Assembly (NCBI GenBank): GCA_037367355.1
Contig: CM074700.1
Span: forward strand, 3,534,001-3,598,000
Length of the DNA stretch: 64,000 nt
Direction of reading: 5' to 3'
Source: Neoscytalidium dimidiatum
Lineage: Eukaryota; Ascomycota; Dothideomycetes; Botryosphaeriales; Botryosphaeriaceae
Part shown: positions 10,535-23,301 of the stretch, piece by piece
Position numbering within the stretch: position 1 is the stretch's first letter
Layout: the number at the start of each line of letters is the position of its first letter
The notes under the pieces: model-generated
Database searches by the model: none
What the model saw: the letters and a program-made list of their open reading frames with translations, nothing else
Told to the model about the DNA's origin: nothing
Position numbers and translations under genes: made by a program

Positions 10535-13500
10535 GGCTGAACCATTGGGATGGGGTTAGTGTTGGAGTTTCTGGCGGAGGAGACACTCTTAAAGGCTGCG
10601 CGGCGAATCTATATGTTTTCAGAGAAACCATGAAAAAAAAAAGGGGGGGGGAAGCAGGAACGTCGAGGTCCGGTCCGCGGACTGCTCAGTAGCGGGGTAC
10701 GGACGTTTCTTCTGGAGCCCTGGGGGCTTATAAAATTGCGTGGATTCGAGACGTGCCAGGCCGAACTGCGTCGTGGTCAGCGAAGGTCGGTAAATCGTAA
10801 CGCTTCAACGCTTCCGCACGGGGTTCGATTCATCTTAGGAGGCCTTATCTGATCAAGCATCACCAAGAAAAGAATTCCAAGGCGTCAGGCCAGCCACTCT
10901 GTGGATCCGTAGATCCGGCGGCGGGAAAGGCTTGAGCGGATGCACCTCTATCATGCCGGTGGGGGGAGCTTTTCCAAGTCGGCAGTCCTCGTGTTTCCTC
11001 GTCATGCTGCCTGGGGAGATCATGTCGCAATTTGAGACAGGCTGGGCATGCATTTGCGAGAAGCTGATTGGGAGAACTTCGGCGAGTCGTCCTGCTGCGG
11101 GTCTGGTGTTGTTGTGCGAGTCAAGAAAATACGAGTGGCGCGGCGCGATGCAGAACTGACTCGCTGGGGCGGCGTGGATCGTCAAGTCTCCATTTATAAG
11201 GATAACTTAAACACGACTGCTTGTGTAGGGATGAGTTTCCGAGTAGGAAGATGGGGAGATGACTGGGAGCTTGTTGAAGGGGGCAGGGTGTTGCGGCCTT
11301 CGTGCGGGAGGCAGCTTTTACCATGCTTAGCACGGACCTTCAAACCTTCGAACTCTCGAAGGAAAAACGAGGGGAAATCGACTTTGCATTGGACTCGACT
11401 CACATGAAGCTGATTGAAATCACGTTGTGCCATGGACAAAGTGTTGCTGGAATTTTGGTTGAAGAGATGAAATTTGTGAAGAACCTATGAAATTCGAAAG
11501 CCCTTGGCTGGACGTATGCTAGAAAATGGGGTTTGCGAAATCTGGACTTCGCACAGGACTGCGGGCAGCGTGGGGAGCAATTCTAGAGTGTGGAAATGCA
11601 GTACCAGGTTAGCGACACATTGCTGAGGATTACGAAGCTTACTCCGCACGGCAGGGAGATTGATAATGACGGATAAATATGTGTAGCAGCAACGGCCGTC
11701 AAGACGTGATTACTCGGTGGTGCGGCAGGAGAGTCGAAAATCTGCAAAGCCCCGCTGCCCGCTCCCCGCGCCCTATGGTCAATGTGGACAATTACTCCGA
11801 AGAGTGGGTTTCTGATTCTCGCTCGGTAGGAGAATTGATAAGATCGTCTTATCGGCTCCAAGTTTCCTAGCCCTACGAGGAAGTGAAAAGCCAATAAGAG
11901 CAGGGAACATTGGCTAAAGGGAACTTCCCAGTTTTCCGAGCAGGCGCAGCCCTATACCCATACGGGCAGCGGGGTCCCTTGCATGCAGTGCGGGCGGGAT
12001 CTTTGGGCAAGAAGCTGATACACCTCTGCAACACTTACAAAGACGCTCAGCATGCAGCAGCGTGTTTCGCGGCTCGCTTACTGCTTGCGCCCTGCCTTCA
12101 GCAGCATAAGCAAACAAGATCTGAACTGGCTCAGTGCGAACGGGATCGGCGCATAGACAGGGCAACGATGGCATAATATTGTCGCTGATCGGTCGTACGA
12201 TTCAGTCGAGGCTGATCAGTGATTGTCAGTAACGCAGCGACCGACTCTTGCGCCGGTCGAACGGCACCCTGAACCAAACGAAGAATCCAAGATGACGATG
12301 GGGCGGGGGGAGAGCCCGACGTATTGCTGGTGGAATGGCCGACGGTGCGAAACCTCAGTGATGACGCTGATCATGGTGGGAAAGGGGGTGTTTGGTGTTA
12401 ACACGGTGGAAAACACTGGATCTGGCGGAGGAGAAGGCCGGAAATTAGTGCAGCAGGCTGCAAAAGCATTCGACGAGTGCTTTGATACTGGGGAAGAGCG
12501 TGTAGAGATCATCTTCGGGTCATGGGTTCAGCGGCACGAAGCGGTAATGATGGGGCGAGAGCGGTGGAGCTGAGCGAGGGTCTGAGGCGAGGCTGCGCAC
12601 CACCAAGTTTTGCGCAGGCACGGCCCCGGTCTCTCGCCTCTCGTCAATCGGCCATCGGCCGTCGCCTGGATGCGCTCGCGTAAGAGCTAAAGTCGGATGG
12701 TTGCCGACAAGTGCACATCATCCCGCGTGCTCTTGCCTCCCGCCGCGGGTGGAAGTGTTCCCAGGGGCGCCGGCGCCCTCCCAGTGGTACTCGCACCCCT
12801 TTCTCTGGGAAAAAAATCCTGCCGCCAAGTGGCTGGAAGGACCTGCCTTGGATGTTGGCACAAGCAAGCACCGGAAGCAGTAACGCCTCGGAGCAGCGCT
12901 CGTGGAGCAGGGGAGCGGATTCGGGGCTGTTATTTCGTCGGGCCGGCTGGAAGCGTCTAGCGCCGCGGAGCAACTGCTGACATCCGTTACGGCCTGCGCT
13001 GGTGGCACCAAGTGCTTCATGCGCCGGCACCTTCAGCCCGCCATGGCCACGGCCGGACCCTTCTCCCGTTAGCTTCGGATGAACTTCACCATCGGGCTTA
13101 AACATCTAGCCTTCATCCGCACACTTTCACGTAACACCATCACCACCTCGCGTCGCAGCCGCTGCCCAGCCCAGCCAGCCCAGCCCCCGGAGCTCGCGGG
13201 ACGGCCTGCCTGGGGGGAGCATATTGTAGCATCGCACGCTGAGCAGCATCTTCGTCCCAGCTGCGGATGTGCCCTCTCCATCCTCGACCAGGTCGGCGGA
13301 ACTGGCCGGTTGGGATCTCGTGAGACTGCCCTTGCCGACGGCGGCAGCTGGCGCGTCGTTCCACGTGCTGATGCAATGAACCTGGTGCCGATGAAACGCC
13401 ATTATCCCCGCATTTCCGCCTCGCTAAAAAGTCTTGTTCATGCAGCTACTGGTGTCCGCTTCTGCTGGATGGCCCATCCAATCCTTCCACCAAATAGCCG

Positions 13501-13889
13501 TATCCTCATCGGCATTTGCTGGCGGGCCTCCAACGCCATCATGGGCCCTTCTGCAGGTACACCTGTTCCTGGCTCTCGCCCACCGCGCCTCTTGGCAGGG
13601 ACACAACGTCCGCAGCATCCCAGGCCCATAAAAACTGTGGAGCCCGTGCCGGACCAAAGGACTTTCCCATTTAACCCCCGTCCAATCTTTTTGATTTCTT
13701 ATTCCCACCCCCGGGCCATTTCCGCTCTCGATCCAAGCTCGGTGGCCATCTCCGCCTCTTAAGTCTTCGCTCTTGCGCCCTGCTTTTCGGCGGGTTGGAA
13801 CGCTGGAACCTCTCACGCACTTGGCGGAAGGGCATCGCAGCCCCTTCACTTCCACGCCCTCGCCGCACTGCAAGCACCACTGACTCGCA
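10535..13889. other. Long intergenic region, no supportable gene
   Basis: About 3.35 kb of mixed GC content between two membrane-protein genes. Several 90-230 codon open frames overlap on both strands (for example 12644-13105 minus and 13079-13762 plus) but show no domain, signal peptide or credible splicing pattern. The final 300 bases are pyrimidine-rich and end just before the next start codon, consistent with a promoter and leader. No RNA gene found. Confidence 0.45.
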
Positions 13890-15184
13890 ATGTCGGCCTC
13901 TTCGACCGACACCAAGGTCGCCTCCATCGCCTTGGGTTTCTTCCTGGGCTTTGGCTACCTGACGGCATGGGACGCCTGGAAAATCACCACCAGGAACCGG
14001 AATCCTCTTCGAAGCCTGTTCGTGTGGATGGTATGGGCTGAACTGATTGCGAACCTTGTCATCGCCATCATGGCGTACCTCTTCCTCGAAGGAGTACTAC
14101 CGGCCACGTACGTGTTCCCAATCGCTCGCGTTGACTCCTCCTGCTGACCCGGAGCCAGATTTCCTACATTCTTTTTCATCCGTAAGCCAACACTCCCGAG
14201 CCGTTGGTGACTGTGAACCTAACATTTCCTAGTGCTGGCCTGGGTTTTCGAGATTCAGTTCATCCTGCAAATCATCATCAACCGGGTGGCCATCATTTCC
14301 ATGCACAATCGCCTCATCCACTGGATCCGATGGGGCACCATCATTTTCATCTCCTTGATCAACGTCTCTGTCTTTTGCATCTGGCTTCCTGCCCACCTCG
14401 GAGCGGGTGACACGTGAGTTTTGCGGCACGCAAAGCCTAAAACCCCCAAAGCTGACTAATAACAGCTTCGTGCGCGTCAACAACATCTGGGACAAGATCA
14501 CGAAGGTCCTCATCGGCCTGAACGACGCGGCTCTCAACTGGTACTTCATCGATCAGGTCAGGAAGCGCCTTGTTGCGAATGGTCTGCAGAAATACAACGC
14601 CCTGGCCAGATTCAACGCCCAGATCATCTTGATCTCCATCGGCATGGACGTACGCGCACCTGCTCTCATCTCCAGTCATCCATTTACTCACTCCCCTCTC
14701 CCAGATCCTCATCATCGGAACTATGTTCCTGCAAAACGGCGTCGTCTTCATGCAATTCCACCCGGTCGCCTACACCGTGAAGCTCAAGATCGAGCTCTCC
14801 ATGACCAACCTCATCACGCGCATCTCCAAGGAATCCATCAACGACCGCATGGGCACGACGTCGACGAGCCACAACCACAGCCGCTTCACCTCCTTCAACC
14901 CGCGCACGACGGCGACCGGCAAGGACGTGCCGCTCGACGTCTTCCCGGAGCAGAACCACACGTCGACCATATCGGCGCAGAAGCACTCCAGCAGCGACCC
15001 GAGCCCGCCCGCCGGCATGAACCACATCTACACCAAGCGCGAGGTCACCGTGCAGGTCTCGGACGCACAGGAGACGCCCGAGGGCTCGCAGTCCGAGCGC
15101 GCCAGCAGCCGCGGGAGCAAGGAGCACGTCGACTACTCGGGTCGCACGGACGATGAGGTCCCTCTGTCCTGGCAGCGGCGTTGA
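13890..15184 (+). CDS. Polytopic (about seven-helix) fungal membrane protein, five exons
   Basis: Integral membrane protein of 361 residues, unassigned. Exons: 13890-14107, 14159-14181, 14233-14413, 14466-14649, 14705-15184. Introns are 51-55 nt with GT-AG ends; exon 2 is only 23 nt (encoding FPTFFFI plus split codons). Hydrophobic segments in order: IALGFFLGFGYLTAWDAW; FVWMVWAELIANLVIAIMAY; FFFILLAWVFEIQFILQIII; GTIIFISLINVSVFCIWL; KVLIGLNDAALNWYFI; IILISIGMDILIIGTMFL; and VVFMQFHPVAYTVKLKIE. The last 110 residues or so are a hydrophilic Ser/Thr-rich tail, presumably cytoplasmic. The layout resembles fungal receptor-like or Pth11-adjacent proteins, but I see no CFEM domain or other diagnostic motif, so I name no function. 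The gene model is strong because every junction restores one continuous membrane frame. Confidence 0.8.
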
Positions 15185-16944
15185 TAAAGGGACCGGGTTT
15201 TCTCACACGCACGCATGCACAAAACAAATCACTACTGTAGATACCCTTAATGATCGAGCTGTTCCATCTTTTTTTTTGTAAGGCGCTCGCTTACTACTGG
15301 GGAGCACTTTTTATTTTTCCTTTGTTTTCGTTCTAATATTCTTTTATGAATACCCACTCAGCAGGTTCAGGACACGTATGGCAGGATGTTTTCTCAACAA
15401 CAATATATTCTCGATGTCTCCACTGATAAGGCGCCAGGCGTTACATTCGAGCGCGTATAGTTTCTGTCTACATGTTGAAAATCAAGCAATGTTGCAGGAC
15501 CCTTTGGTGCATGCAAGTATGATGTGAAGCTGGCGTGTTCTGGTGTCACTGGTCTGCAGGGGACCGGGGGGCAATGGTGCGAGCCTCTCCTGAGCGTGAT
15601 CGCGTCCCGGTTTTCATCGCTGCCTCCCCGCCTTGGGACCTCTTAAGATCTGCACCTTTACACCCAGGTCTTTTCCAATAGTTTTTTTTTTAATAAAAAA
15701 AAAAACCTTGGTGCGAACGAGTTCCGCATATCCCAAAGAGCATTCCGCATGCCGTGTATGCCTATCGCGATCAGCATATTAAAAGAATCCGCCCAATCAA
15801 CACCAAGGACACGCGCGTGCGGCACTGAACAAGGTAATCCCCGGTTCAAATAGGTTCCAGGTTTCCTGGATCTCTTTGCGCTTTTAGACAGCTTTTCCCA
15901 ACCCGCGCTAGCCCTTCGTTGCCGTGTCCGTTTGAATGGGATCTGCACCAAGAGCCTCGATAGCGCGACGCCGATCTTCCCTTGCACTCGTGACGCTCAA
16001 CTCCTCCGCTTGCGGGGAGGGAGAAAAAAATAAAACATTGCCTCTGCGCAAATCCGCCGCAATCGAGCGGAGGGATCTTGGACGCCGTCGCTGCCCGGGA
16101 ACCGGCGCTGGCCTAGCCACTCGCCGCCGCCGCGCCGCGCCGCGCCACCGCCAGATCTTCGCGCCAAGGGGGTTCCAGGAGAGCAACCAGACCAATCCTT
16201 CCTTCCTATGAACGGCAGAGGGGGGTTCGGCAAATGAAGCTTTTTTCTTTTCTTTTTTGTTTCTCATCCAGGACTTCTCGGCGCCGCTCGGATATCCGAA
16301 CGCGCCATATCCGACGCCTACTTCCGGCGGGAAACCAATAAAAAAAAAAAAGAAAAAGAAAAACCATAAAGCGTCCCTGCGCAGTTTTGCTACTCCGGAG
16401 GGGACGGGATCTCCAGGCACGGCACGCACAAGCGTACATCGCCGAGCCGTGGCTCGGGATTAGTCAACTACTGGCTGCATGCATGCGCCCTGAAATATGA
16501 GAGAGCGGCGGGGGCCGCATCGGGCGATCTAACGACGACGCCCTGCCTGGACTGGCCGACACCAGTCCGCGCGCGGCGGGAAGAGGACGGGACGTGCCGG
16601 GACCGGTGACATTTCCCGGGCAGAAATTGCGCCATGGATGAGAGGGGACCTAGTGGTGGAGAGGGCTGGGTGGGATTCGATAGCGGGGTTTTGCCGGATC
16701 TTCGAGAGGTAGTCCGGCGGCTCGGTGTGGGGGTCTAGGTGTTGGAGTGGAATCTTACTAGCGTACAAGAAGGGTCCGCGGAGAGGTAGAGGGTGGGCGA
16801 GGGGTTACGGGCTAGTGGAGAGGGATTCTTTCATCTGATAACGACGTGGGCGTGTCCTTGCGCTTTCTGACACCCAGAAGCCAATTTGTAGTAGATGCTT
16901 AGCTCTGGTGGTTCGTCCAGTAGCCATAAGCGACAAACATGGAA
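15185..16944. other. Convergent intergenic region with homopolymer runs
   Basis: Separates a plus-strand membrane protein from a minus-strand transporter, so it should hold two 3' ends. It contains several A- and T-runs (near 15270, 15680-15705, 16250 and 16340-16365) and a GC-rich stretch near 16090-16150. No gene-like frame stands out. Confidence 0.5.
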
Positions 16945-18838
16945 TCATACGGGGTAGCGAGTCCCTCCAGGTGCTTGATTTCTGTTCTGCCGAACCAGGA
17001 TAAAGCGCAGCACCGTGGCCGCCAAGATTGCAATGAGCGCGGTGCCGGTATTCACCGACATTGCAAGCACTGGCATCTCCCGTCAGCCGTGACCGCCCAA
17101 AAAAAAAAAAAAAAGCACCCGCATGGAAGTTGCCGCTTCACTCACCATACCGCGGAGCCTGGGACTTCGGATACATGTAGCTGCCGAAGATGTTGGCGCA
17201 GTTGGCAGTGGCGTTGACCATGGCCAGCGCCGCCGCGCGCTTGCTCGCCGGCCGGGGGATGGAGCTCGACGTCCAGGCGAAGACGATGGACCAGCTGGAG
17301 TAGAAGCCCGGGATCATGAGCATCATGGCGATATACCGTGGCACGATGGCCGTGGTCGAGGCGGCCAGGACGAAGGCGACCATGGCGATGTAGAGCGGGG
17401 CTGTGACGTGGAAGTACCTGTCACCCGTGCGGTCGGAGTTCCAGGCCATGAGGTAGGCTGTGATCATGCAGAGCACCTGGAAAAGAATTCAGCTCCCCTT
17501 TCTGGAGACAGGTCAAGGATACTTACGTATGGTGGTGCAGTGAGCAGGAGTGTCTGAGTGCTCCCGTATCCCAGAGTTTCGACTACTGTTGGGAAGAAGT
17601 TGAGGACTGAGGCTGAAGATGCTATGCAGAAAAGGATTACTGCAACAACGTAGACTTTTATATCTTTCAGGGCGAATTTGAACCCCCGGAGAAGGGACTC
17701 GTCTTCGGTCTGTTGTTGATCGCCCTCTCCGATGTCTCTCTGAAGCCGCCATAATGCAAGCTGGCGTTCCTGCTCGGATAACCAGTTGGTTGTGTAAGGC
17801 ATGTTTGGCAGCACTATTATGTCAGCATCCACGCGCAGACGATCAGATAGGCAAGCATACAGAACACAGCAACCACAGCCACAACCACAGTAGCCAGGCC
17901 CTCCAGAATGAAGAGCCAACGCCTGTTTCCGTCAGCATATTCCGACACCCGACATGATTGTCTGCAATTACCATGAAGGAAGTCCTCCGACTCCGGCCAT
18001 ACCGTCAAGAATTCCTGCCGCAATCAGCCCCGAAAACGCCCCAGACAACAGGCACCCCATGAAGAGAATGGCAGTGCGCCCTGCAAGTTCCTTCTGCGTA
18101 TACCAGCAGGAAAGATAGTACATGCATCCGGGCTGGCCTTCCATCAGTAGAGAACTCGGACGTATGTGCGGGTTACCGTACCCAATACGCAGCTTCCAGG
18201 ACACCCACAATGACCCGACAAGCCACTAGTCCGCCAAAGCTTCGCACTGCGCCAGTCGCGCCTGAGACGACGCCCCACAGCGCCATCGCCGTGGGTAGGT
18301 AGATCGCTGGCTTGCCGATGGATTTCAGGAACAGGTTTGAGGGGACTGGGGTAAACCTCAGCCGTAAATTCCTTTTGGCTCGTACAGCGAACAGCACTGA
18401 CCTTGCATCAACACATAGCCGACGAATAGAATGCTCACTGCCGTCTGCGCGAAGTTAGCGCTGCGCAACGTCTTCTCGGCCAACGGGAAAGCACCTGATA
18501 CTGTGACCCGGTCAAACGCAAGTCATTCTCCAAGCCAGCCAGCCGGGCGGCGGCGATGTTGTTCCTGTCCAGGTAATTCTGCTCATTGTCAGCATCGTAG
18601 AGCGCGCGAGCGCTGGGCATGCTGGAAGGCTTACCAATATGTACATCAGAATCACCAGCGGAAGCATCCTCCAGTCCACCTTCCGCAGCATCTTCTTTTC
18701 CAGCAGGCCGATCTCGCTGTTTGACAGATCTTGGAGCAGCGGCGGGAGCGCCTCCTGCTTTGTCGCTTCCATGAATTCAACGTGCTCGACGTCAGTCCGA
18801 GACTTGTCAGCCGTGGAAACTACTTCGGATGGCGCCAT
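16945..18838 (-). CDS. MFS transporter, Dal5-like anion:cation symporter family, nine exons
   Basis: Membrane permease of 486 residues of the allantoate/pantothenate-type (ACS) MFS family. Exons on the minus strand, 5' to 3': 18838-18635, 18578-18495, 18444-18402, 18345-18182, 18132-17972, 17922-17861, 17813-17527, 17476-17146, 17069-16945. All introns are GT-AG, 47-76 nt. Diagnostic signatures: MYILNYLDRNNIAAARLAG at helix 1 (spanning intron 1), LMQVPSNLFLKSIGKPAIYL, EAAYWPGCMYYLSCWYTQKE (spanning intron 4), LPSWRWLFILEGL (spanning intron 5), and a C-terminal NCANIFGSYMYP motif. Family members import organic anions such as allantoate, nicotinate or pantothenate with protons. The substrate cannot be predicted. 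The last intron carries a 16-T polypyrimidine run (16 A on the plus strand, 17099-17114). A second transporter-like gene on the same strand starts its 3' end 580 bp upstream. Confidence 0.92.
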
Positions 18839-19417
18839 GGCTGCAGTGTGGTGGTAGTGGGTGGACTTGCACCAGAAAATGGGACGCAAGGAAGTTACGT
18901 GAAAGGGAGAGCAGGCCTCAGGCACAGAATCCAGGCGGAAGCTGAGATATTCTTATGGATTCAGGTCGGTTTACCCCGGATCCCTCGAACTTTCGTGGGG
19001 GTTGCGAGGGGTGGATCATCTTACTGGTTGAGCGAGCGTGGGCGAAAGTCGTGCGGGGAAGTACCCACAGAACCATGCGGGGTGATGACAGATTCTCGCT
19101 CAGATTCGCCGGAACGAGCTTGAACAGCAGGAAGTGGCGAGTATCAGTGATCATATGGGGCAATGACTTGAGTGACTTGGCAATGCGTAACTATTGCTGC
19201 CCAGAGGTGGAGAAATGTGTGAACACAGCATCGAATCATATTCTATAAGGGTATAAGACGAACAAATGTCGGGTGCAACCGAATACTGCAAGGAATTGCG
19301 CTGTACAAGGAGACGAAAAGGGTAGGAAAGAAGAAATACAACCGAAGCTCAACCCAGTATATCTATTTGTCGCTGGTGGTGGCGCCTCCCAGAAGCCTAC
19401 CATGGCCCTTAGAGCAC
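18839..19417. other. Promoter region of the Dal5-like transporter
   Basis: Separates two minus-strand genes: the 3' end of the DUF300 gene on the right and the 5' end of the permease on the left. No gene-like frame; presumably promoter of the permease plus terminator of its neighbour. Confidence 0.5.
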
Positions 19418-20742
19418 TCAAGGGTAATGCCTGTAAGCCGTGTCCACGCCGAGACGGTCTGCGCTTCCCGCATTGTTGGACTGAGGTGGATCGAGAGGTG
19501 AATACTGCGGAGGCATATGCAGCGGGGAAACGGACCGTTGAACGCCAACCTCTTGGGGCATAAGCGGGTGCGGAGTAGGGCTCCTTTCGCCGTAGAAAGC
19601 GGGGCTCGGTTGTTGCGATGGCAGCGCGTACTTGGGAGTTGTCTCGGCAGAAAATATCTGCATGATGTCCATGATGATGTCTGACGGATTGACAACATCG
19701 ATGCAAGCGCCGAACATCGACTTGGATGAAGTAGTGCCACGCTCCGAAGGGTGGTACATGCGGCTGCGGAAGGTGAAGTGGAATCCGAGGGAGAAGATAA
19801 CCATCTCGATGCAAACCAGAGCCGAGGGCAAGCCGTATTTGATGTCGCGAGGCGATACTGTGCCATTGGACGACAGACCGGTCGGCGTTGGGATGAAGCT
19901 GAAGACCAAATTCTCGAGAAAGATGACGAACACAATAAGCTTGAAAGATAGTAGCTTCAGCATCGGCCGGTGCACCGTCATCACGGCCTTGTTCACGTTG
20001 TAGAATCGTAGTATGGTGAGGAAGCAGAAGGCCAAGGAGACATTGCTGATGACGGTGATCTACGACATTGGTTAGCCACCTGTTTGTAGTTCGAGAGGAA
20101 AATGGAATCCTACCCAGAGATGACCGAAGTGGACGGAATTGGACGCTGCGCAGTAGGTGCCAGTGGCGGTTGACGCGAGCTGAGCAATGGTGAGGATGGT
20201 CTTCACAATCGGGTATTGAAACATTCCAATCCAAGTTTTCTAAGTGGGGTCAGAGTCTGCGCTCGGATATAAAAAAATGCCCCGAGAGAGAAACGGCAGC
20301 CTACCTTGAGATTTTGAGCAACATCATCCTCAAAATCGTTGCGCGTCTTGGCCCTTATGATTCCATGCTCGGTACGGGAAGTAGGATTACGAGTGTAGTG
20401 AACGAATAGGATGAACAAACAGGCCAAAGCAAATGCCTCGTACAAATCCGGCAACGGCATGATGTACTCGTGTGCACCGTAGAAGATAAGCGCAAGCAAT
20501 GATAGGCCGCCGAACACCAGCGGGGTCAGCACCAGACGGACGATCTGGCGTTGCTCAGCGGGACGAGTGTATCGGTGCAGGTGTTTGAAAATGAGGAATA
20601 GAGAAAAGAAGGCGGTGATGGCAACGCATGGTATGGAAATGTAAATGAGGAGCCGATGTAGAGTGATACCAATACTCAGAGACTTTGCCTCGATTGAGGA
20701 TATCGGAGCCGGGCAGGTGGAGTTCTTCAGCTTATCAAACAT
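19418..20742 (-). CDS. DUF300 / organic solute transporter alpha (TMEM184-like) protein, three exons
   Basis: Membrane protein of 401 residues from the start at 20742 (417 from 20790). Exons, 5' to 3': 20742-20305, 20239-20114, 20059-19418; introns 65 and 54 nt, GT-AG. It matches the Solute_trans_a family (Ost-alpha/TMEM184): a lumenal N-terminus with NSTCP, helix-rich segments such as ISIPCVAITAFFSLFLIFK and ALACLFILFVHY, the TWIGMFQYPIVK junction region, NVSLAFCFLTILRFY, KLIVFVIFLENLVFSFI and CIEMVIFSLGFHFTF. A Pro/Ser-rich hydrophilic tail of about 120 residues follows. Family members transport or regulate organic solutes in endomembranes; the role in fungi is poorly defined. I prefer the second ATG because a TATATA motif touches the first one, which would leave no room for a leader. 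Neighbours on both sides are MFS transporters on the same strand. Confidence 0.88.
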
Positions 20743-21517
20743 GATTGCGGCCAGGAGTTGAATGACACCGTGAGCACGTTGCGGCAGCATCTATATAGGC
20801 AGTGAGAACAAGTGTACAGTGCGTCGGGGGCGCCGGGCGCAGCAAGGTTGTGTAGATCCTTCATGGTTTGCAGAGTCGGGATGCACGTTGGAGTGAGAGG
20901 ATAGCAGTGCGAGCGCGCAGTGCTTACCTTGTTCGCGTAGGTGGCTCAGGATGGTTTAGTCTGGTGGACTACGGCACTCAGCCTGAGTCGCAGTCACTGT
21001 CCGGCTGCTGCTGCGCGGGCCGAGCTGTGGACCTACACTCAGCCACTGCCAGCACCATTAGTCGTAGCTGGCTAGCGCTGACAGGAAGAAGAGCTTATCA
21101 GACCAGTCGTTCGCAGTTGGGAATTCTTTCCGAGCAAGCCGGTCAAGCATTGCCCCGCGGGAGCCAAGAAAAGCTTCGAGGGATTCGACCGTAGCGTCTT
21201 TGGCTTAGCTTGTGATGCTGTGGCTCCTTTTCGCTGTGCCGTTCACACGAGTTTTCTGCTTCGATTGGGTGTAACACCGCCCCCGCCCGGCACGAACACG
21301 CAATGCCCTTCAGGCCCCGCCGCCGCAGGGGCCATTTTACAGCCACCAACAGTGCCCACCGGACCTTTGGGGGCCATGTTCGTAATAGGCTTCTGCCCTG
21401 TGCAAAAATTTGAAAACTCAATCGCACTGCCACAGCAGCGTTCTGAGAGGAAATGGCCACAAAAAAAAAAAAAATCGGCAGCATTCAAATTAGACGATAA
21501 GCGGACAGACATGTCTG
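20743..21517. promoter_or_regulatory. Promoter region of the DUF300 gene
   Basis: Upstream of the DUF300 start, with a minus-strand TATATAG motif close to 20795, immediately before the alternative ATG. It also covers the 3' flank of the sugar transporter, including a 14-A run at 21461-21474. No gene-like frame. Confidence 0.4.
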
Positions 21518-23301
21518 TTAAACCCCAATATCTTCAATTCGCTCTACAACCTCCTTTTCGCCAATGGTTTCTCTCTCAAACTCTCCACTCTCGGAAAATA
21601 GCCTGTCGACGTCCTCCAATTGCATACCCTTCGTTTCGGGATAGAAGATGTAGATGACTGGTAGGAAGGCAGTATTCAGCACAGCAAATATGATATATGT
21701 GCGCCAACCAATGTTCGAGATGGCCGAGGGCGTGAACATGACTACGGCAAAGTTGATTATCCACTATTTTAATCTTATCAGCAATATCCTTTACCAGCGT
21801 AGAATCACCAACTCACATTCGCTGCAGTGGAAATGGACGATCCGCGCTGACGCAAGCGCAGAGGCAAAATCTCGGAGCTGCCAGTGTGATTAACATTCAC
21901 TCAATGCATGAGTAGCCTCAGTACTTACGGGTATACCCAGACTGTAGCCTGGAATCCAATAGTAAAGGCGCCTTGGTAGATGAAAAGCATCGTGGCTGCT
22001 GCAATACCAGATGCATCTAACAATAACCGTTAGCATCATTACACCGAGACCGAAGAATGCACTCACATTCGATGCTTGTCTTATGCTGAACTTGGTAAAT
22101 CAGACCGGCTTGTACTGCCATTACTGCAGCCATTACAGAAACCATTGACAGGAGGAGCGGGCGCCGTCCAATCCGATCGATAAGAGCCCAGGGAATAAAC
22201 GAGGCCAAAAAGAACCACGTCTGGAGGAAGCCACTCATCAGAGCCGCCATGTGGTCCGAGAAGCCAATGGAATTCTTGAACAGCGTTGCCGAATAATCTT
22301 TCCATGTCAGCAGTTGTTAACAAGTTACACATGTCAGACGTACAGATGATGGCATTGATTCCTCCCAGCTGCTGGAACGCTTGAATGGAACAAGCAATGA
22401 GCAGACGTGTCCGACTTTTGATCTCATCCTCCGTCAAAAGATCCTTCCAGGAGCCGGCGCCAATAGAAGCTTCCAACGCCGCGGTGTGCACAATATCCGC
22501 ATGAAGGGCAGCCACCTCTGCCGGGGATGCGTTGTGTTTGTGGAGTCTCAGAAGCACCTCCAGCGCCTCCTCCGGTCGGTCGTGGCGGGCAAGCCAACGG
22601 GGGCTCTCTGGGATAATCAGAAGTATCAGGGCCATAGGAATCAGGAAGATGTATTGTAAAATAACGGGCACGCGCCAAGCGTATGAAGCCTTGTGGGAAG
22701 AGAAGGCGTAGTCAATCCAGTATACTAGAAATATTCCGAAGTTCAAGGTTGAGAGCTGGGCGCAGACGTCTGGCTACAATCAGCGCTGGTCATCAACTCT
22801 TTGTTGAGGTGTTAGATGACTTACAGATGCCACGGGTAGCTTTCGGCGAGAACTCTGCTTGGAGGACTGGGACTGTAGAGTTGATGAAGCCCATGCCGAC
22901 GCCCGATACGATGCGAGCAACAATCAGATGAGCCCGACCGTAAGCCGTCGCCTGCAGTAGAGCCCCAACAATCATAATAACAATGCCGATGGCGATGCTC
23001 TTTAACCTTCCCAGCCTTTCTCCGACAATCGAGGTGGCTAAGGACCCGAAGAAGCATCCGACTGTGTTAAATCTGAGGTCAGCCAAGCCCGGGATATGCA
23101 TCCTGTGCGCTTACCTTCGTAAATAGCTACTATCAGACCAACCATCTTCGCGCTTGGCTTGTTGAAGGTGTCATTGAACGCTGTGGCTCCAACTAGACCT
23201 CCCATTAAGCCATTGTCAAATCCGATGAGCAGAAAACCCATGCATGTCAGGATCGTGACAGTGCCCAACAGCGCACGACCTTCCAACTGGACGAGAGGCA
23301 T
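21518..23301 (-). CDS. MFS sugar transporter, seven exons
   Basis: Proton-coupled sugar permease of 491 residues, twelve-helix MFS. Exons, 5' to 3': 23301-23115, 23061-22825, 22769-22344, 22297-22067, 22016-21929, 21877-21817, 21763-21518; introns 46-55 nt, GT-AG. Sugar-porter signatures in order: GFDNGLMGGLVG in helix 1, GERLGRLKS after helix 2, YVCAQLSTLNFGIFLVYWID, PESPRWLARHDRPEEAL at the central loop, QQLGGINAIIYYSATLF in helix 7 (across intron 3), WALIDRIGRRPLL, and PETKGMQLEDVD at the end of helix 12. The first helix carries FDNG where many members have YDQG or similar. It resembles fungal hexose or lactose-permease-like transporters; the exact sugar is not predictable. All junctions restore conserved motifs. 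Confidence 0.94.

Noticed and set aside
10800..10850. GGTTCGATTC resembling a tRNA T-loop
   Set aside because: The flanking bases do not form a T-stem or acceptor stem, and no D-arm or anticodon arm is found upstream.
13079..13762. 227-codon plus-strand frame
   Set aside because: Lies in the promoter area of the next gene, overlaps several competing frames, and has no recognisable domain.
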